Shown here: one piece after another, positions 26,050-37,106 of the stretch | Numbering within the stretch: position 1 is the stretch's first letter | Layout of the letters: each line of letters begins with the position of its first letter | NCBI GenBank assembly: GCA_951799425.1 | Contig: OX637395.1 | Span: 35,426,323-35,490,322 of the forward strand | DNA length: 64,000 nt | Reading direction: 5' to 3' | DNA from: Ilex aquifolium | Lineage: Eukaryota > Streptophyta > Magnoliopsida > Aquifoliales > Aquifoliaceae | The notes under the pieces: generated by a model | Told to the model about the DNA's origin: nothing | Seen by the model: only the letters and a program-made list of their open reading frames with translations | The model's database searches: none | Program-made: the position numbers and the translations under genes

Positions 26050-26440
26050 TACCAAAAACTCACCACCCAATACCACCTAAACCCACCACCCAACCCCACC
26101 GAAAACCCACCCCCAAACCCCCTACAATCCACCACCCACCACGCTTGAAACCCCCACTCCCCAAATCCCCCGAAACCTATCACCCACCGCCCTTGAAAAC
26201 TTATCTCCAAACCCCTTGCAATCCATCACTCAACACCACCTAAAAACACCCCTAACAACGACCCAACACCCCGAAAAACCCACCACCCACCAAGCCCAAA
26301 CCCCCTTAAACCCGCCCCGAACCCCCCCCCTCAAACCCACTCTCCAACACCCTTGAAAACCAACAACCCAACCCCACCAAAACCCACTGCTAACAACCAC
26401 CCAAAACCCACCGAAACCTACCACCGACAATCATCCAAAA
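26050..26440. repeat. C/A-rich, nearly G-free low-complexity tract
   Basis: About 390 bases of the plus strand consist of imperfect repeats of words such as CCCACCACCCA and CCAAACCCC, with very few G. Open frames across it are proline-rich and unlike any known protein, so I treat it as simple sequence. Confidence 0.7.
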
Positions 26441-26494
26441 CCCTCTTCTTGCTGAAGAACACACCAATAAGAGAGACAAAGATGTGAGAGGCTG

Positions 26495-27115
26495 TGTTGG
26501 AAAAAATTGGACGCAAATAAAGTAAACGGCAGGGTGAGGTGCGGACTAGGTCGCTCTCTTAAGACGATTTGCGCCCCTTTATGAAAGAATCACATCGCAA
26601 AAGGCAGTAACGCGTCGTCCCCAGGATACAACAGCCCAACCTATTGACTGTTGCTTCACTCAGATCTGCACAATCGAATGAAGCAGAAACTTCACACACA
26701 CCTTCAAATATTGCCCAGAAACTTATATAAGAAAAAAATAGTTGATATCAGATTGTATATCTCTATACTGAAAATATATATATATATATACAAATAATAT
26801 ATGTGTTTAATAGACTGTAATTATTTCTATATTTAATTGGATAATAACTTAAAATATGGTTGTTGGAATACTAGCCGTTGGAAGTTTTTGGTATTCAGCA
26901 ACTGAAATTTTAATATAGAAGTAATGACAGAAAATCCGTATGTCCTCCGCTAGTTCCTCCCCTGCGCACGTGAGAGTCCCAAGATCTCTCTTAATTCAAA
27001 GGCTAGATAACACTAGTATATATATATATATATCCAAGTACTTTTAGATATTTAGTCGATGTGGGATTGAATTCCCACACATAAAAAACACTCTTTTAGT
27101 TAAAATATTCTAACA
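26495..27115. mobile_element. Ty1/copia-type solo LTR, 621 bp
   Basis: It begins TGTTGGAAAAAATTGG and ends AATATTCTAACA, with an exact 5-bp duplication GGCTG on each side (26490-26494 and 27116-27120). The near-terminal phrase GATGTGGGATTGAATTCCCACAC is typical of copia LTRs. No internal sequence is present. AT microsatellites lie at about 26768 and 27018. Confidence 0.8.
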
Positions 27116-27120
27116 GGCTG

Positions 27121-28938
27121 GAGCCTGGAGTGGGGCGAGAGAGAAAGAGGCACAGAGACAGAGAAGGGAAAAGAAAGGAAGGGGCTTTTACACTCAAGTA
27201 ATAAAAATCATTTATTTGCCGCTAATAGGACTTGAATGTTGTACCTTATTAAAGGTCTTCTAATGCCTCCCGCATGTTTTTATTTTAGATGTTTCCATAT
27301 TTTGTCCTTATTTGCAAAATGGAGTAGTAAAAAAAAAACATTCACCAAAACCATTTTTATTTTTTTCTCTAAAAATGAAAATAAAAGCAAAAATAAATAA
27401 AAATACCCAGTTACCAAACCGGCCCTGAGTATCTTACATTGTGTATCACATATGTGTGAGGAAAATATTAAAAGTACTTATCGAAAAAATATATATTTAA
27501 AGTATAGAAATTATTGTTATTCCATTAAAAATATAATGAATTATGACTATCTCAATGTTTCCAATTCAAGTATCATAATAGACATTGGGCCTGTTTGGTG
27601 TTAATTTTTTTAGGCGGAAAATTGCGGTTTAAAAAATTTCACAAAAAAAGTCAAAGTTAAAAAACTTCTTCAAAACCATTTGAGGTGTTATTTAAAAAAT
27701 TAAAAAAATTAGAAAAATCTGTTTGAAGTGACTTTCTAGTTTTGTGTCAAAATAAAAAATAGATACATTTATATATATATATAATAGTTCTCAAAATATA
27801 AATTTAAATTTTTTTATGTCACTAATAATATTTTATGAATATAATAAACTAAAAAATTATGTGGAACCCGCGAAAAAACTTCAAAAGGTTAGGAAAAAAA
27901 ACACATAACCAGCTTCTTGAATCAACCTAAATAAGATTTTTTGGGTCTAAAAAGTTACTACATAAGCTGGTAAAGAAGTCAATATCTAAATATGTCTGTC
28001 TTATTTTATTCCAAAACCTTTAAAAACTACATATTTAAGCTAATTCCAAATAAGTCAATTATGATTTATTTGTGTTGTAAATGATTATATGCATTCCAAG
28101 TTTTCAATATTGATTAAATTTCGAAAAGTGTTTTCAATATTGACATTAGTTAGAAAATAAAATGTATCAAGTGATTCTTGATTATACAAAAAATGTTGCA
28201 TCGAAATTATGACATAACTCTTTTATCGACTGAAGGTGTTCCGAATATACCTCTGCATGATTAGACAATTTAATAGTGACACGTGATAAAAGTGAGAATG
28301 GACAAGATGGTGAAGGCGAAGTGTCTCTGGCCAAGCCAAAGTGGTCCAATTGAACATACGTCAATATTAGCCAACAAGAATTGGATTCATCCTCACCAAA
28401 TAATTTGGTTTGCAAAACTCTCGAGCAGTTCGTACAGACCGAGTAAACACAAGACAAATTGAATGAATTAGTGCTCGAGTGAGATTCTAGTTCTGTAATT
28501 CAAGGGATAAAAAGTAGGTCTATCAAGGCAAAGGATAACTAGACTATTGCTAATGTCTAAAAGTGGCCATAGGCAACTAATATGAAATGTCTATTTTAAA
28601 CCTATGAGGTTTAATCACGAATTTGAAAAAATCTAGCTATAAAATAGATGTGTCATTCTATTGCATCTAGGCTCCAACCACTCAAAGGCAGTTTGTTCGT
28701 CTAGTGGGGGTGCACTCAATTTACTTGATTAGTCATTCTAGTCTGAGAACAATCAACCATCATTTGCACCATAACAGAGGTAAGAAATGTTTCCTCATGT
28801 ACAAAACAACAACAAAAAAATAGATATATTTTGATGACTTTTCTGAAGTAAAATTTTAAGCAAAAAAATAAAAAACAATTTAAAAAAACAGTAAAAGCAT
28901 GTTTAATAATATTTTATTAATGGGATAGAGATGATACT
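27121..28938. other. AT-rich intergenic sequence without a gene
   Basis: Contains a Tourist-like start (GGGCCTGTTTGGTGTTAA, 27588) without a clear partner end, several oligo-A/T runs and short frames of no recognised family. The 91-residue frame on the minus strand at 28182-28457 matches nothing I know and has no gene context. Confidence 0.5.
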
Positions 28939-29550
28939 TGATGAGCCCAAATTAAACTGGGCCAGACCCAAAAAATCAAGCAAGCCCAAGTCAGTTAAAA
29001 GGTAGGTCAAGCTCAGTTCGCAAATCCGACCCAGCCCAAGTTCTAAGGAGTCCAACAAGAATTAAAGCACATGGAGAGTAATTATCGAGATACTCCATCT
29101 CAAAGATCAAGACAACCTTTTATGGCAATTACCTTTTGTAGACACCCGGAGAATTAGTACATTTGTCCTCAAGTCACCGCCTTAACTAAGGTCATGTGCC
29201 TATAAATTGTAAGTCATCTCTACATGAGAGAACACACATTGAGCTCTACCTCTACACCTCTCTACACACACATATCTTCTCTCTCCTAGCTATTGTACCT
29301 CTTCCGGAGCTAACCATTGCACTCTCTCTCGTTCACCTTACTTCATCAATAAAGACCTCCCGGCCACCGTTGTCGTTTCCCAGAGTGGAGTAGGTCACCC
29401 AGACCGAACCACTATATATTTGTGTTGACTCAATATTTATATTACTGTCATTGATTGCTGTATTAATTGTCTTTATTAATTGTCCATTAATTACACTATT
29501 ATCACACACTCGACTGTTGATCTTGCATGAGACTATTTTGTGCATCATCA
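28939..29550 (+). mobile_element. Ty3/gypsy solo LTR, 612 bp
   Basis: It starts TGATGAGCCC and ends TTTTGTGCATCATCA, the reverse-complement arrangement of the LTR at 2304-3120. It is flanked by an exact 5-bp duplication ATACT (28934-28938 and 29551-29555). It contains a CATCAATAAAGACC stretch and a GGAGTAGGTCACCCAGACCG block that correspond to segments of the 2304-3120 LTR. No PBS or gag follows, so it is a solo LTR. Confidence 0.85.
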
Positions 29551-29560
29551 ATACTAGTTT

Positions 29561-29901
29561 TAGGGCTGTTAGTCGAACGAGTCCGAGTCCGAGTCCGAGC
29601 CGAGTTCGAGCCGAGCTTGAAAAACTTGTTTCTTAATCGAGTTTAAAAAATTGTTCAAGCTCGGCTCGTTTAAGAAACGAGCCGAGCCTGAACGAGCTAA
29701 AAACAAGTCGAGCCCGAGTCGAGTTCGAGTATTTGCACATAAACGAGCCGAGTCTGTCGAGTTTGAGCCGAGCTTGTAGGGCTTGTTTTCTAAACGAGCC
29801 TAAAAACTTGTTCAAGTTTGAGCTTGTTTAAAAAACGAACCGAGCCTGAACGAGCTGAACCCGAGCCGAACCCGAGTAGCTCAGTTTGATTAACAGCCCT
29901 A
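29561..29901. mobile_element. hAT-type MITE (CGAGC-rich), 341 bp
   Basis: The ends are TAGGGCTGTTAGTC and GATTAACAGCCCTA, an almost perfect inverted pair. An exact 8-bp duplication ACTAGTTT flanks it (29553-29560 and 29902-29909). The interior is made of GAGCCGAG/CTCGGCTC words in both orientations. No coding capacity. Confidence 0.85.
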
Positions 29902-29909
29902 ACTAGTTT

Positions 29910-30814
29910 AATCATATTGAGCTTTATAATTTTGATCAACGTTAAATTTATATTCAAATGTCACATTCATAAAAATAATATATATTCTCCACGCTTAATT
30001 TCAAGCACGGAAAACAGTGACAAGACATGTCCACCCTCAATTTTTTTTTTCCTTAAAAATTCCTACAAAGATTCCAAATAGTTCTCAAGTATATTAAATC
30101 ATGCTTACCCTAATTTTTTCTGGTCAATTCAATTAGTGCAATTTTATACCTAAATGATAATAAAGTTTTGGGCACACTTTGAAAATGTTAAGAATGTACG
30201 CGAATAAATTCTAGATACATAGAGGTCATTGTGTACTTTCCAACTTATTAACACTTATTTTGTCATTGTTTAAGTGTATAAAAATCAAGGACATAATCGA
30301 AAATCACAAAACATTTAGAGTTTTAAAAAATAAAAATATATTTATTTGATGAGATTATTCTCAATGGACCAGACTGAGGGATCGACTATGTGTGTGTGTG
30401 AGAGAGAGAGAGAGAGATAGAGGACCAACAACTAAACGTCTGCAAACCCTCGGACGATTATGCCACCCTCTAGTGAGAATTGATTTGCCTTATATGAAGT
30501 CCAAATAGTCGTGACAACACCAGAACATTAGTAATTCTTGCCAAGTTTTTATCACCTTGACATTTATACTATTGATGTGCACTATAATATGGAGTATTCA
30601 AGCCTAGTAAGACTATTGATCTTTACATTACGAATATCAGGTTTTGATTGTTTTGTATTTAATAATTTTTTAAATGTCAAGTATGATGTAAATAATTATA
30701 AATATATTATCCTATTTTTATTGAGTTCCAAAAAAAAAAAATTAGAATTTGCTAAAGTGCCCACCCACTTATGACTTTCTAGCTCCATCCTTATCTTTAA
30801 GGGGCCTGTTTGTT

Positions 30815-30853
<39 letters not shown>

Positions 30854-32681
30854 GGAGGATTGGTGTTTAGGGTTTAAGGAAAACAGTAACCCCATGTTTG
30901 GGTTCAATTTTTAAGCCAGGGTTACCAAGCCTAGCTCGTAGTTAGCCCGGAGACTGAACCCCAGGAACATGAGTTTCGTCAATCTTAAAGGGGGGTTCGA
31001 AACAGAGTTAACGGGTTAAGGATGGTAAAAGATAATTATACCCCTTAAAACATTATATGTCTTATCTTGCTTAAATGTTCTCATTTCTTAATATAAATTT
31101 TGTTATAGGAGTTGAAAGTTGTCTTGGGTAGCTTCCTTTCTAGTTATATTTTATCAATATTCATATTTTATTTCACTAGTTGGTGCACACGTACGTTGCA
31201 CGTGGACCAATATCGTGAATTATAGTCTTAGCTTATTTTTTCTAAACAATTATTTTCATATCATAACCCACAGTTATACACAAGTATTTTGATGTGATAT
31301 TTATGCAACAAAATAATAAAATGTAATAAGTGGCTAATCTGATTTCATATTCTACAAAGGTTAAAAAAATCACTTTGGAAATACCATAGATTTTCGTGGT
31401 CTATATTTACATGATGTAGAAATTTATTTTGCATACAAAAATTATGTCTTTTTTATATAGAGAAAATCATTTTTTATCAAGTAAAGGACAATATAATCGA
31501 GCTCGCATTTCCATGATAGTGACTACTTCTCGCTGCCAATTTGAAAAATTAAATTACCTTGTCCGGAATTATTTGTATTTTATACTTTATTTGGTATTCT
31601 GAAAATTATCATCACATATTGAAGCATTGATGTCTAGAATTTGTAGTCTCTACAACATGAAGACAACTTATTTCTATGATCACAAAATAACAAATTTCCT
31701 ACCACAAGAATTTTTCCCATTTATGTATATTTTACACATACATTTCAATGCTTTAAACTTAAATTGATTACTTGGATGAAAATAATACGCACAAAACAAC
31801 CTAATTCTTATCTTAGCTAATAAGAAAATGGTCATAAGTTTTACAAAGCATTAGCCTATATGACACTCAAATAATATGAGAAAGCAAATCACAATAGATG
31901 GCTTTAATATGAATAAGAAATGCACCAATATTGCAATAATGCAACATTTTAGTGAAAACACAAATTATTATCACTATGAATTACGTTTCAGCAAGAACAA
32001 ATCTAAATTTTATTCAATGTCAATCCCTATTTGGGTCCTTGGAAATGATGGCGATGGAGGAAGTGGTCATGAACATGCATCATCCTTAAGGACATCGCCA
32101 CTCAAAGCATATTCCCGGTCATGCCTTTGCCTTATGTATAATGTACCACCCTTTGCCACACAAAATTGCACAATTGATGTAACCAAAAACTGAAATAATC
32201 CTAATACCTTGACAAATTTTTTTCTTATTGATAAAAAAAAAAAATTCAATTCTTCCAAGAAAAGTATACCACATATAGATTTGTACTTCTTTATTAATCC
32301 TCCAAAATTATCTAGAGTGCGCTCAAATATGAATGATCAAATGACACCACCAGTCTTGACCAAAAAAACAATACCACGAGTAAAATAACCAAACTCACTT
32401 GTCCAACAAACCAAAATCTCATAACAAAACCAACCAACCATTCCATTCTCCAAATGCCACATATATAAGAACAAACCCATGTAACGACCCAAATGGTCTA
32501 TAAAACTGTATTTCTTTTTAGTTTTTTATAGGATATATAACTTTATTCCTTTGACTCTTATTTTTCATATTTCATCACAGTTAATTTTTTAATCCCAAAG
32601 AAACAATCACGCAAAATAATCTAATGCTGAATTATCCATGTGACTAAGCTTTGTGGTAATTCCACGCTATAGGTGAAACCA
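29910..32681. other. AT-rich intergenic sequence
   Basis: No supported gene. It contains a (TG)n(AG)n stretch at about 30392-30420, a 36-base G run (30817-30852), and the palindromic phrase GTGCACACGTACGTTGCACGTG at 31182. Short open frames here match nothing recognised. Confidence 0.5.
30817..30852. repeat. Homopolymer of 36 G
   Basis: An unbroken G run sits inside a GGGGCCTGTTTGTTTT... context that resembles the end of a Tourist-like MITE. It may be a real microsatellite or an assembly/sequencing artefact; the sequence alone cannot tell. Confidence 0.9.
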
Positions 32682-32912
32682 TTCACCTTTCGCTAGCTCA
32701 ACTGCTATAGATGAAGCCAAAGTGTAATAATTTCCATGAGTATTTCAAGTTTTTTATGCATGGTAAACATGGCTCAAAGAATTCTCCCCTATAAGATAAA
32801 ATTTGGACAGTGTAAATTACTTATCCCAATGCAAATACCTAAGAACAAAACAAAAGAATAGACTCAAGATTTCCAACGAATGTATTAAATTCCATCAAAG
32901 AAATACAAATCA
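32682..32912 (-). pseudogene. Fragment of a second TH1-like gene (exon 8, intron 7, end of exon 7)
   Basis: The segment aligns by eye with 58450-58680 of the intact TH1 gene: the end of exon 8 (GCTAGCTCAACTGCTATAG against GCGAGCTCAGCTGCTATAC), intron 7, and the last bases of exon 7 (CATCAAAGAAA). The intron is retained, so this is a DNA-level duplication rather than a retrocopy. It is dead: an extra A in the exon shifts the frame, other indels are present, and the exon 7 donor GT has become GA. It lies about 230 bp from the left end of the full-length retrotransposon and about 26 kb from the intact gene, on the same strand. Confidence 0.75.
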
Positions 32913-33134
32913 AAAAAGGCATTATACAATGCAGACAAGTTAAATTTGAAGTAGCAATTGATTTCAATTTATAAGTGTTGCTTAGTGTGAAAAAGATTCA
33001 TAGTCGGCTCCATCGTCCTAGTTAATCATCAGAGCAGACCAACTATAAGACTATTCCTAGTTTTTGTACTAAGAACATGAAAGTTTTTGGAAAGATCAAG
33101 TGAATACAGAAGAACAAAGTGCATTACTCAGAAA

Positions 33135-33139
33135 TAACT
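33135..33139. other. Target-site duplication TAACT, left copy
   Basis: TAACT directly precedes the left LTR at 33140 and occurs again directly after the right LTR (43650-43654). Confidence 0.9.
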
Positions 33140-33713
33140 TGATGATGCACAAAATTGACTTTGCACACCACTAGTCAAGTAATTTGGAAATTAAGGTAGC
33201 AATTAAAGTAAAGAGAGAGAATTTATAGTGGTTCGGTCAATACGACTTACATCCACTTTGGAATGGCAAAGGGTTGCCGGTATTTTATTGATTCCGGTGA
33301 GTAATGAGAACGAAGATTTACAGATTGGGGAGGAAGAGGAGTTTTATGCTCTGTAGGGTGTGATACCCCCCAAGTGTTGGTGGGGCTTACATTTAATAGT
33401 CAGTCATCAATAGAATGGAGCTACTAAGTGGCTATTACTCAGCTACTCTGGTGGGATTTGCGGATTCTCCTCAACGGGTGTGGCCATTGAGGAGCTTCCC
33501 ACAAGACCGGGTCCACGTTGACTGCTTCCAAGGTGGTAGAGAAGGTAAGGGGTCCTGAGTGCTTTCTGGATCTTGTAGCCAAGCTGAGGTAGTTCCATGA
33601 TGAACTTAATTGGGCTTGGATCTCATTGGGCCTGCTGGGTCTCCATAAGTTTTAGCCTTTAATTGCAACTGGGCTTCAGTATGATTTTTGGGCCTTTTGG
33701 GCTTGACGCATCA
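33140..33713 (-). repeat. 3' LTR of the full-length Tat-type element (574 bp)
   Basis: Plus-strand ends are TGATGATGCAC and GACGCATCA. It has the same length as the LTR at 43076-43649, and a by-eye comparison finds about 18 substitutions (about 97% identity), mostly transitions. Confidence 0.92.
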
Positions 33714-33728
33714 TTTGCCCCCCAATGC
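33714..33728 (-). other. Polypurine tract
   Basis: On the minus strand, CATTGGGGGGCAAA directly abuts the 3' LTR, the expected place for plus-strand priming. Confidence 0.6.
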
Positions 33729-33936
33729 CCCGTGTCCTAGGAAACTTGGAGAAGGGGGCATTTACTTGAATCTTGAGTTCTTGGTGGTGTAGACTTCCTC
33801 CGCTAGATAACTCTTCCCTTCTAAGACATTATTTTTGCTTCACTGAACACCTCAAGTCTTTGCATTTTTGCTTGGATTTTTAAGATAACCCTTGATTTCC
33901 AATTTGGGGCTTTTCCCTCTTTTGAAAACCCTAGGC

Positions 33937-33944
33937 TATAAATA
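33937..33944 (+). promoter_or_regulatory. TATA box of the antisense gene
   Basis: TATAAATA lies in GGCTATAAATATGTAC about 280 bp upstream of the ATG at 34223, outside the LTR and in the sense of the antisense gene. The following CTTCTTCATTTGCCC stretch fits a plant transcription start region. Inferred from motif and position only. Confidence 0.45.
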
Positions 33945-34222
33945 TGTACTTTTCTTCTTCATTTGCCCATTTCCTCATAGAACCTTTCTTGGAGTGAGAG
34001 AGGTGAAACTTTCCTTGAGATTTGAAGACCCAAGACTAGAGATTCTTAGGTTTGAGCACTACCCACCTTCTTTAACTCATTCAAGAATGCTTCCTCAACA
34101 ACCTTGAAGATCTTGTGCTTTGAGTTTCTTGGATTTGAACAAAGGAGAGAAGAAACCCATATTTGTTTTTGCTAAGAAGTCATAGCCAAAACTCCCTTGT
34201 GAAGGATCTCCGTTGGGTTTTC

Positions 34223-36841
34223 ATGGATCAAGAGAAATTTGAAGAGGTGAGCCATGGGGGTGAGGCAACCCAAGCCGTAGGCGTTGGGAAAGAAGTGTTG
34301 GGCGCCATAGGCGCTGGGTCAGGTGAACTTCTGGGCGCCGAAAATTCTGATCTGGACAGCGGTACAGGCGCCATGGGAGCTGAGTTGGGCGAGGAGAGGG
34401 CTGGTCCAGGCGGAAGTGGGCACGAGGACTGCTTGGGCGCCATGGGTGCTGGCTCGGGCAGCAGCTTGGGCGCCATAGGCGCTGATCTGGGCGAGCTGGA
34501 CAGCGCGCTCCCAGGCGCTATTCTTGCTGGTTTGGGCGAGAAGAGCAAGAGAGAGGACCCTCTGGGCGCCACTTTGGGCGAGATGAACAAGGCAGGCCCT
34601 CTGGATGCCACTTTGGGCGAGAAGACCATGGCAGGCGCCACTCCAGGCGCTGGGCATCCTTCATTAGGTGATCAGAGAGGGTCAGACACCTCTTCAGGTG
34701 CTGGACTGAGCGGTGCGGGGTACACAGCTCAGGAGATGAGCACTCTGGGCACTTTTCACGGCAAGGATCCTGGCAGTGGCTTGGGTAATCCTTCCCGTCT
34801 TCGCAGCAAAAAACACAAAGACAAAGTAATCTGTGACAATGACGGGTCCAAAATAAGTACCCTTACTAGCACTTTAATTTCAGATGCCGATATTTCGCGG
34901 ATTATTTCCACATACTGCGTTCTTCCTACTGTATTGTGTCGTCGAGCAGAAAAAAGCGAGCCTGCTAGTGATGACTCCTCTGGTGACATTGTCATTTATG
35001 AGGAGATGCTTGAGGTTGGCCTCAGGCTTCCCATCCCTTCTCCCGTTTGTGGCATTTTGAACTATTTTTCATTGACGCCCGGGCGGCTGACACCCAATGG
35101 GTGAAGGGTTCTACTAGCCTTTCTGGAATTGTGGAAAAAAGTGCATCATGAGGATGTCTCTCCTACTGAGTTCCATGCAGCCTATTACTTAAGTGAGACT
35201 CCGGCTCCCAACCGAGGTTGGTACTACTTTAATCCGAGGGGAGGCAAACTGATTACTGGGTTGGCTTCCAACTGCCATAGTTGGAAATCTCATTTCATAT
35301 TTGTCGGTGGAGAGTGGGCTTCGGATGTTGATAGGGCATTGGTACCATCACGATGGGTTGCTCCAAAGAAAATCGGTACATCCCATATTTTTATTCTTTT
35401 CTCACCATATTCCTCGTAAGCTGTGTGCTCACCATATTCCTCGTAAGTTGTGTGCTCATCATATTCCGTGCAGGTTCCCCTACACTCTCCCAGGGTCAGA
35501 AGTGGAAGCTTGAGGCTGTGTGAGCTCATCCCATACGGGATTTTGGAACTCTCGTGCTCAAAGATGGTGGAGCTGGTGTCTCCTCTTCGGTTTCTGCTAA
35601 GGCTGATGCTCCCTCTTCCAAGTCCAGTGGTTCCTCTTTGAAGAGAAAATGTACGATGATTGTTTTGCACTTTTCACCTCCGTTTGGTGTTTTTCATCTA
35701 CAACACTTTATTATTTCTGCAGAGATGTATAGAGGGGTTATTGGGTCCCGCCTCTCCGGTAGGAGCCTTCCTCTTCAAAAGGTGGCGAGGAAGGAGGGTG
35801 CCTCTCCAGTGACTTCTCCAAATGTGTCGACCGAGGTGAACTTTCTTCAAGCAACTCCTCCAGTGGTTCCTCAGGTGTGCCCCATCAAGTGCCTCCCATC
35901 GTGACGACTCCTTCATCTGCACCCGTTACTCCGGGGACCTCTTTGATTACACCTTCTGCTCTCGGTTCCTCGACTCCTCATGTGGGAGCGCCAAGGAGTG
36001 TACCATTGATCAGCTCCATGTTGGGTAATGCATCCATCATAAGATATCGACTTGGGCGGTTTGTGTTTTCTGATGATGTTATCGGGATTAATGCCCTGGG
36101 TACCGAAGGAATTGTCCGCAATTTTTTGGAAGGCCTGGCTGAGGTAAGGGTTATTTGCATCCCTTTCTCCAGTCCTTTCTTAAGCTTCCTCTGACTTTTA
36201 TCTTTCTTTAGGCTTCTACTGCATCCATGTGCTTACTTTCAAGGACTTTTAGTCATCACCAAATGAAGCAAGATCATGATGCTATGCTCAATGAGCTCCT
36301 TGCGGCTCGAGTGAGGATTGCTGAGTTAGAAGCTGCTAGCAGGGCTTCTCAGGCTGAGCTTGTGGCATCCTGTGAGAAGGCGATCGGGCTGGTGGCTGAA
36401 CTTAAGGGGGCTCGTGAGAAGGTAGCTGATCTTGAGTCTGAGCTTTCGACGACCCGTGAGAGGGACGTGCTCAAAGAGGCTGAGCTTGTGAAGACCCGCG
36501 AGAGGGCCATGCTCAGTGAGGCTGAGCTTGAAAAGACCCATGAGAGGGCCATGCTCAGAGAGACTGCCGCGGAGGCAGAGGTGAAGGCAGCTCATGAGAG
36601 AGCTTTGCAGGCTGAGGAGAAGGCTGTCATAGCTGAGAGAGATTTGATGAATGGCCTTGCAGATGCCTTCATTGATGGTTATGATGAGCTCCGAGGGAAG
36701 ATCTCAGTTGCCTATCCTGATGTTGACGTCTCAGGTTTCATGCCAACTGAGGCGCCTGATAATGGTGATGGAGGCTCTGACCAGGCTGAGGATGATGAGG
36801 AAGGTGACGAGGAGAAGGAGGACGACCATGAGAGTAGCTAG
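34223..36841 (+). pseudogene. Antisense extra ORF of the Tat element (Transposase_28 domain plus coiled coil)
   Basis: This gene-like unit runs opposite to gag-pol. The ATG at 34223 (MDQEKFEEVSHGG) opens a stretch rich in LGA/GAxG repeats. Then comes a domain matching the Pfam 'putative gypsy type transposon' family (Transposase_28): CGILNYFSLTPGRLTPN, FLELWKKV, RGWYYFNPRGGKLI, WKSHFIFVGGEW (34990-35340). Candidate GT-AG introns are 35376-35473, 35651-35722 and 36144-36211. The last exon (36212-36841) encodes a heptad-like coiled coil with repeated RERAML-EAELEKTHERAML units and an acidic tail. Two TGA stops, at 35102 and near 35522, interrupt it; removing the second intron would create a TAG, so that intron is doubtful. 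Function is unknown. An upstream in-frame ATG at 34163 is possible but lies nearer the TATA box. Confidence 0.7.
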
Positions 36842-37106
36842 AGTATTGGGGACTTTTGATTTTCTTCTTTTTTTTTCCTTTTTTAGGAAAGACGATTCAT
36901 AACCTTACTTTTGTACTGGTACTCCTTTGAAATTGAATGAAAAATGCAAAAAATCATTTTGGAGTAAAATGTATAGAATTTTATTCATTCATTGCAATAT
37001 TGGGTGGTAACCCCAAAAGAGTACATTGAATGTTGGGTAATCCCCAAAAAAGGTAGAAAATAAAATCAAGTCCCCACTGTTTATTACTTTTGACTCTCTC
37101 AAGGTG

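Larger units (their letters stand above)
25891..27427. repeat. Candidate Tourist-like fold-back element, split by a copia solo LTR
   Basis: The left end GGGTACGTTTGATAACG and the reverse complement of the right end GGGCCGGTTTGGTAACTGG form imperfect TIRs followed by T-rich arms. TGA lies on both outer sides, which could be a 3-bp duplication. Without the copia LTR it is about 0.9 kb and contains the CCA-rich tract at 26050-26440. Confidence 0.4.

Noticed and set aside
26016..26430. Proline-rich frame (plus) and Trp/Gly-rich frame (minus)
   Set aside because: Both are produced by the C/A simple-sequence tract; no conserved domain or gene structure.
28182..28457. 91-codon minus-strand frame
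   Set aside because: No similarity I can name and no splice or promoter context; kept only as part of the intergenic description.
31180..31205. Promoter or protein-binding palindrome GTGCACACGTACGTTGCACGTG
   Set aside because: An imperfect palindrome in AT-rich DNA with no neighbouring gene; probably part of an old repeat.
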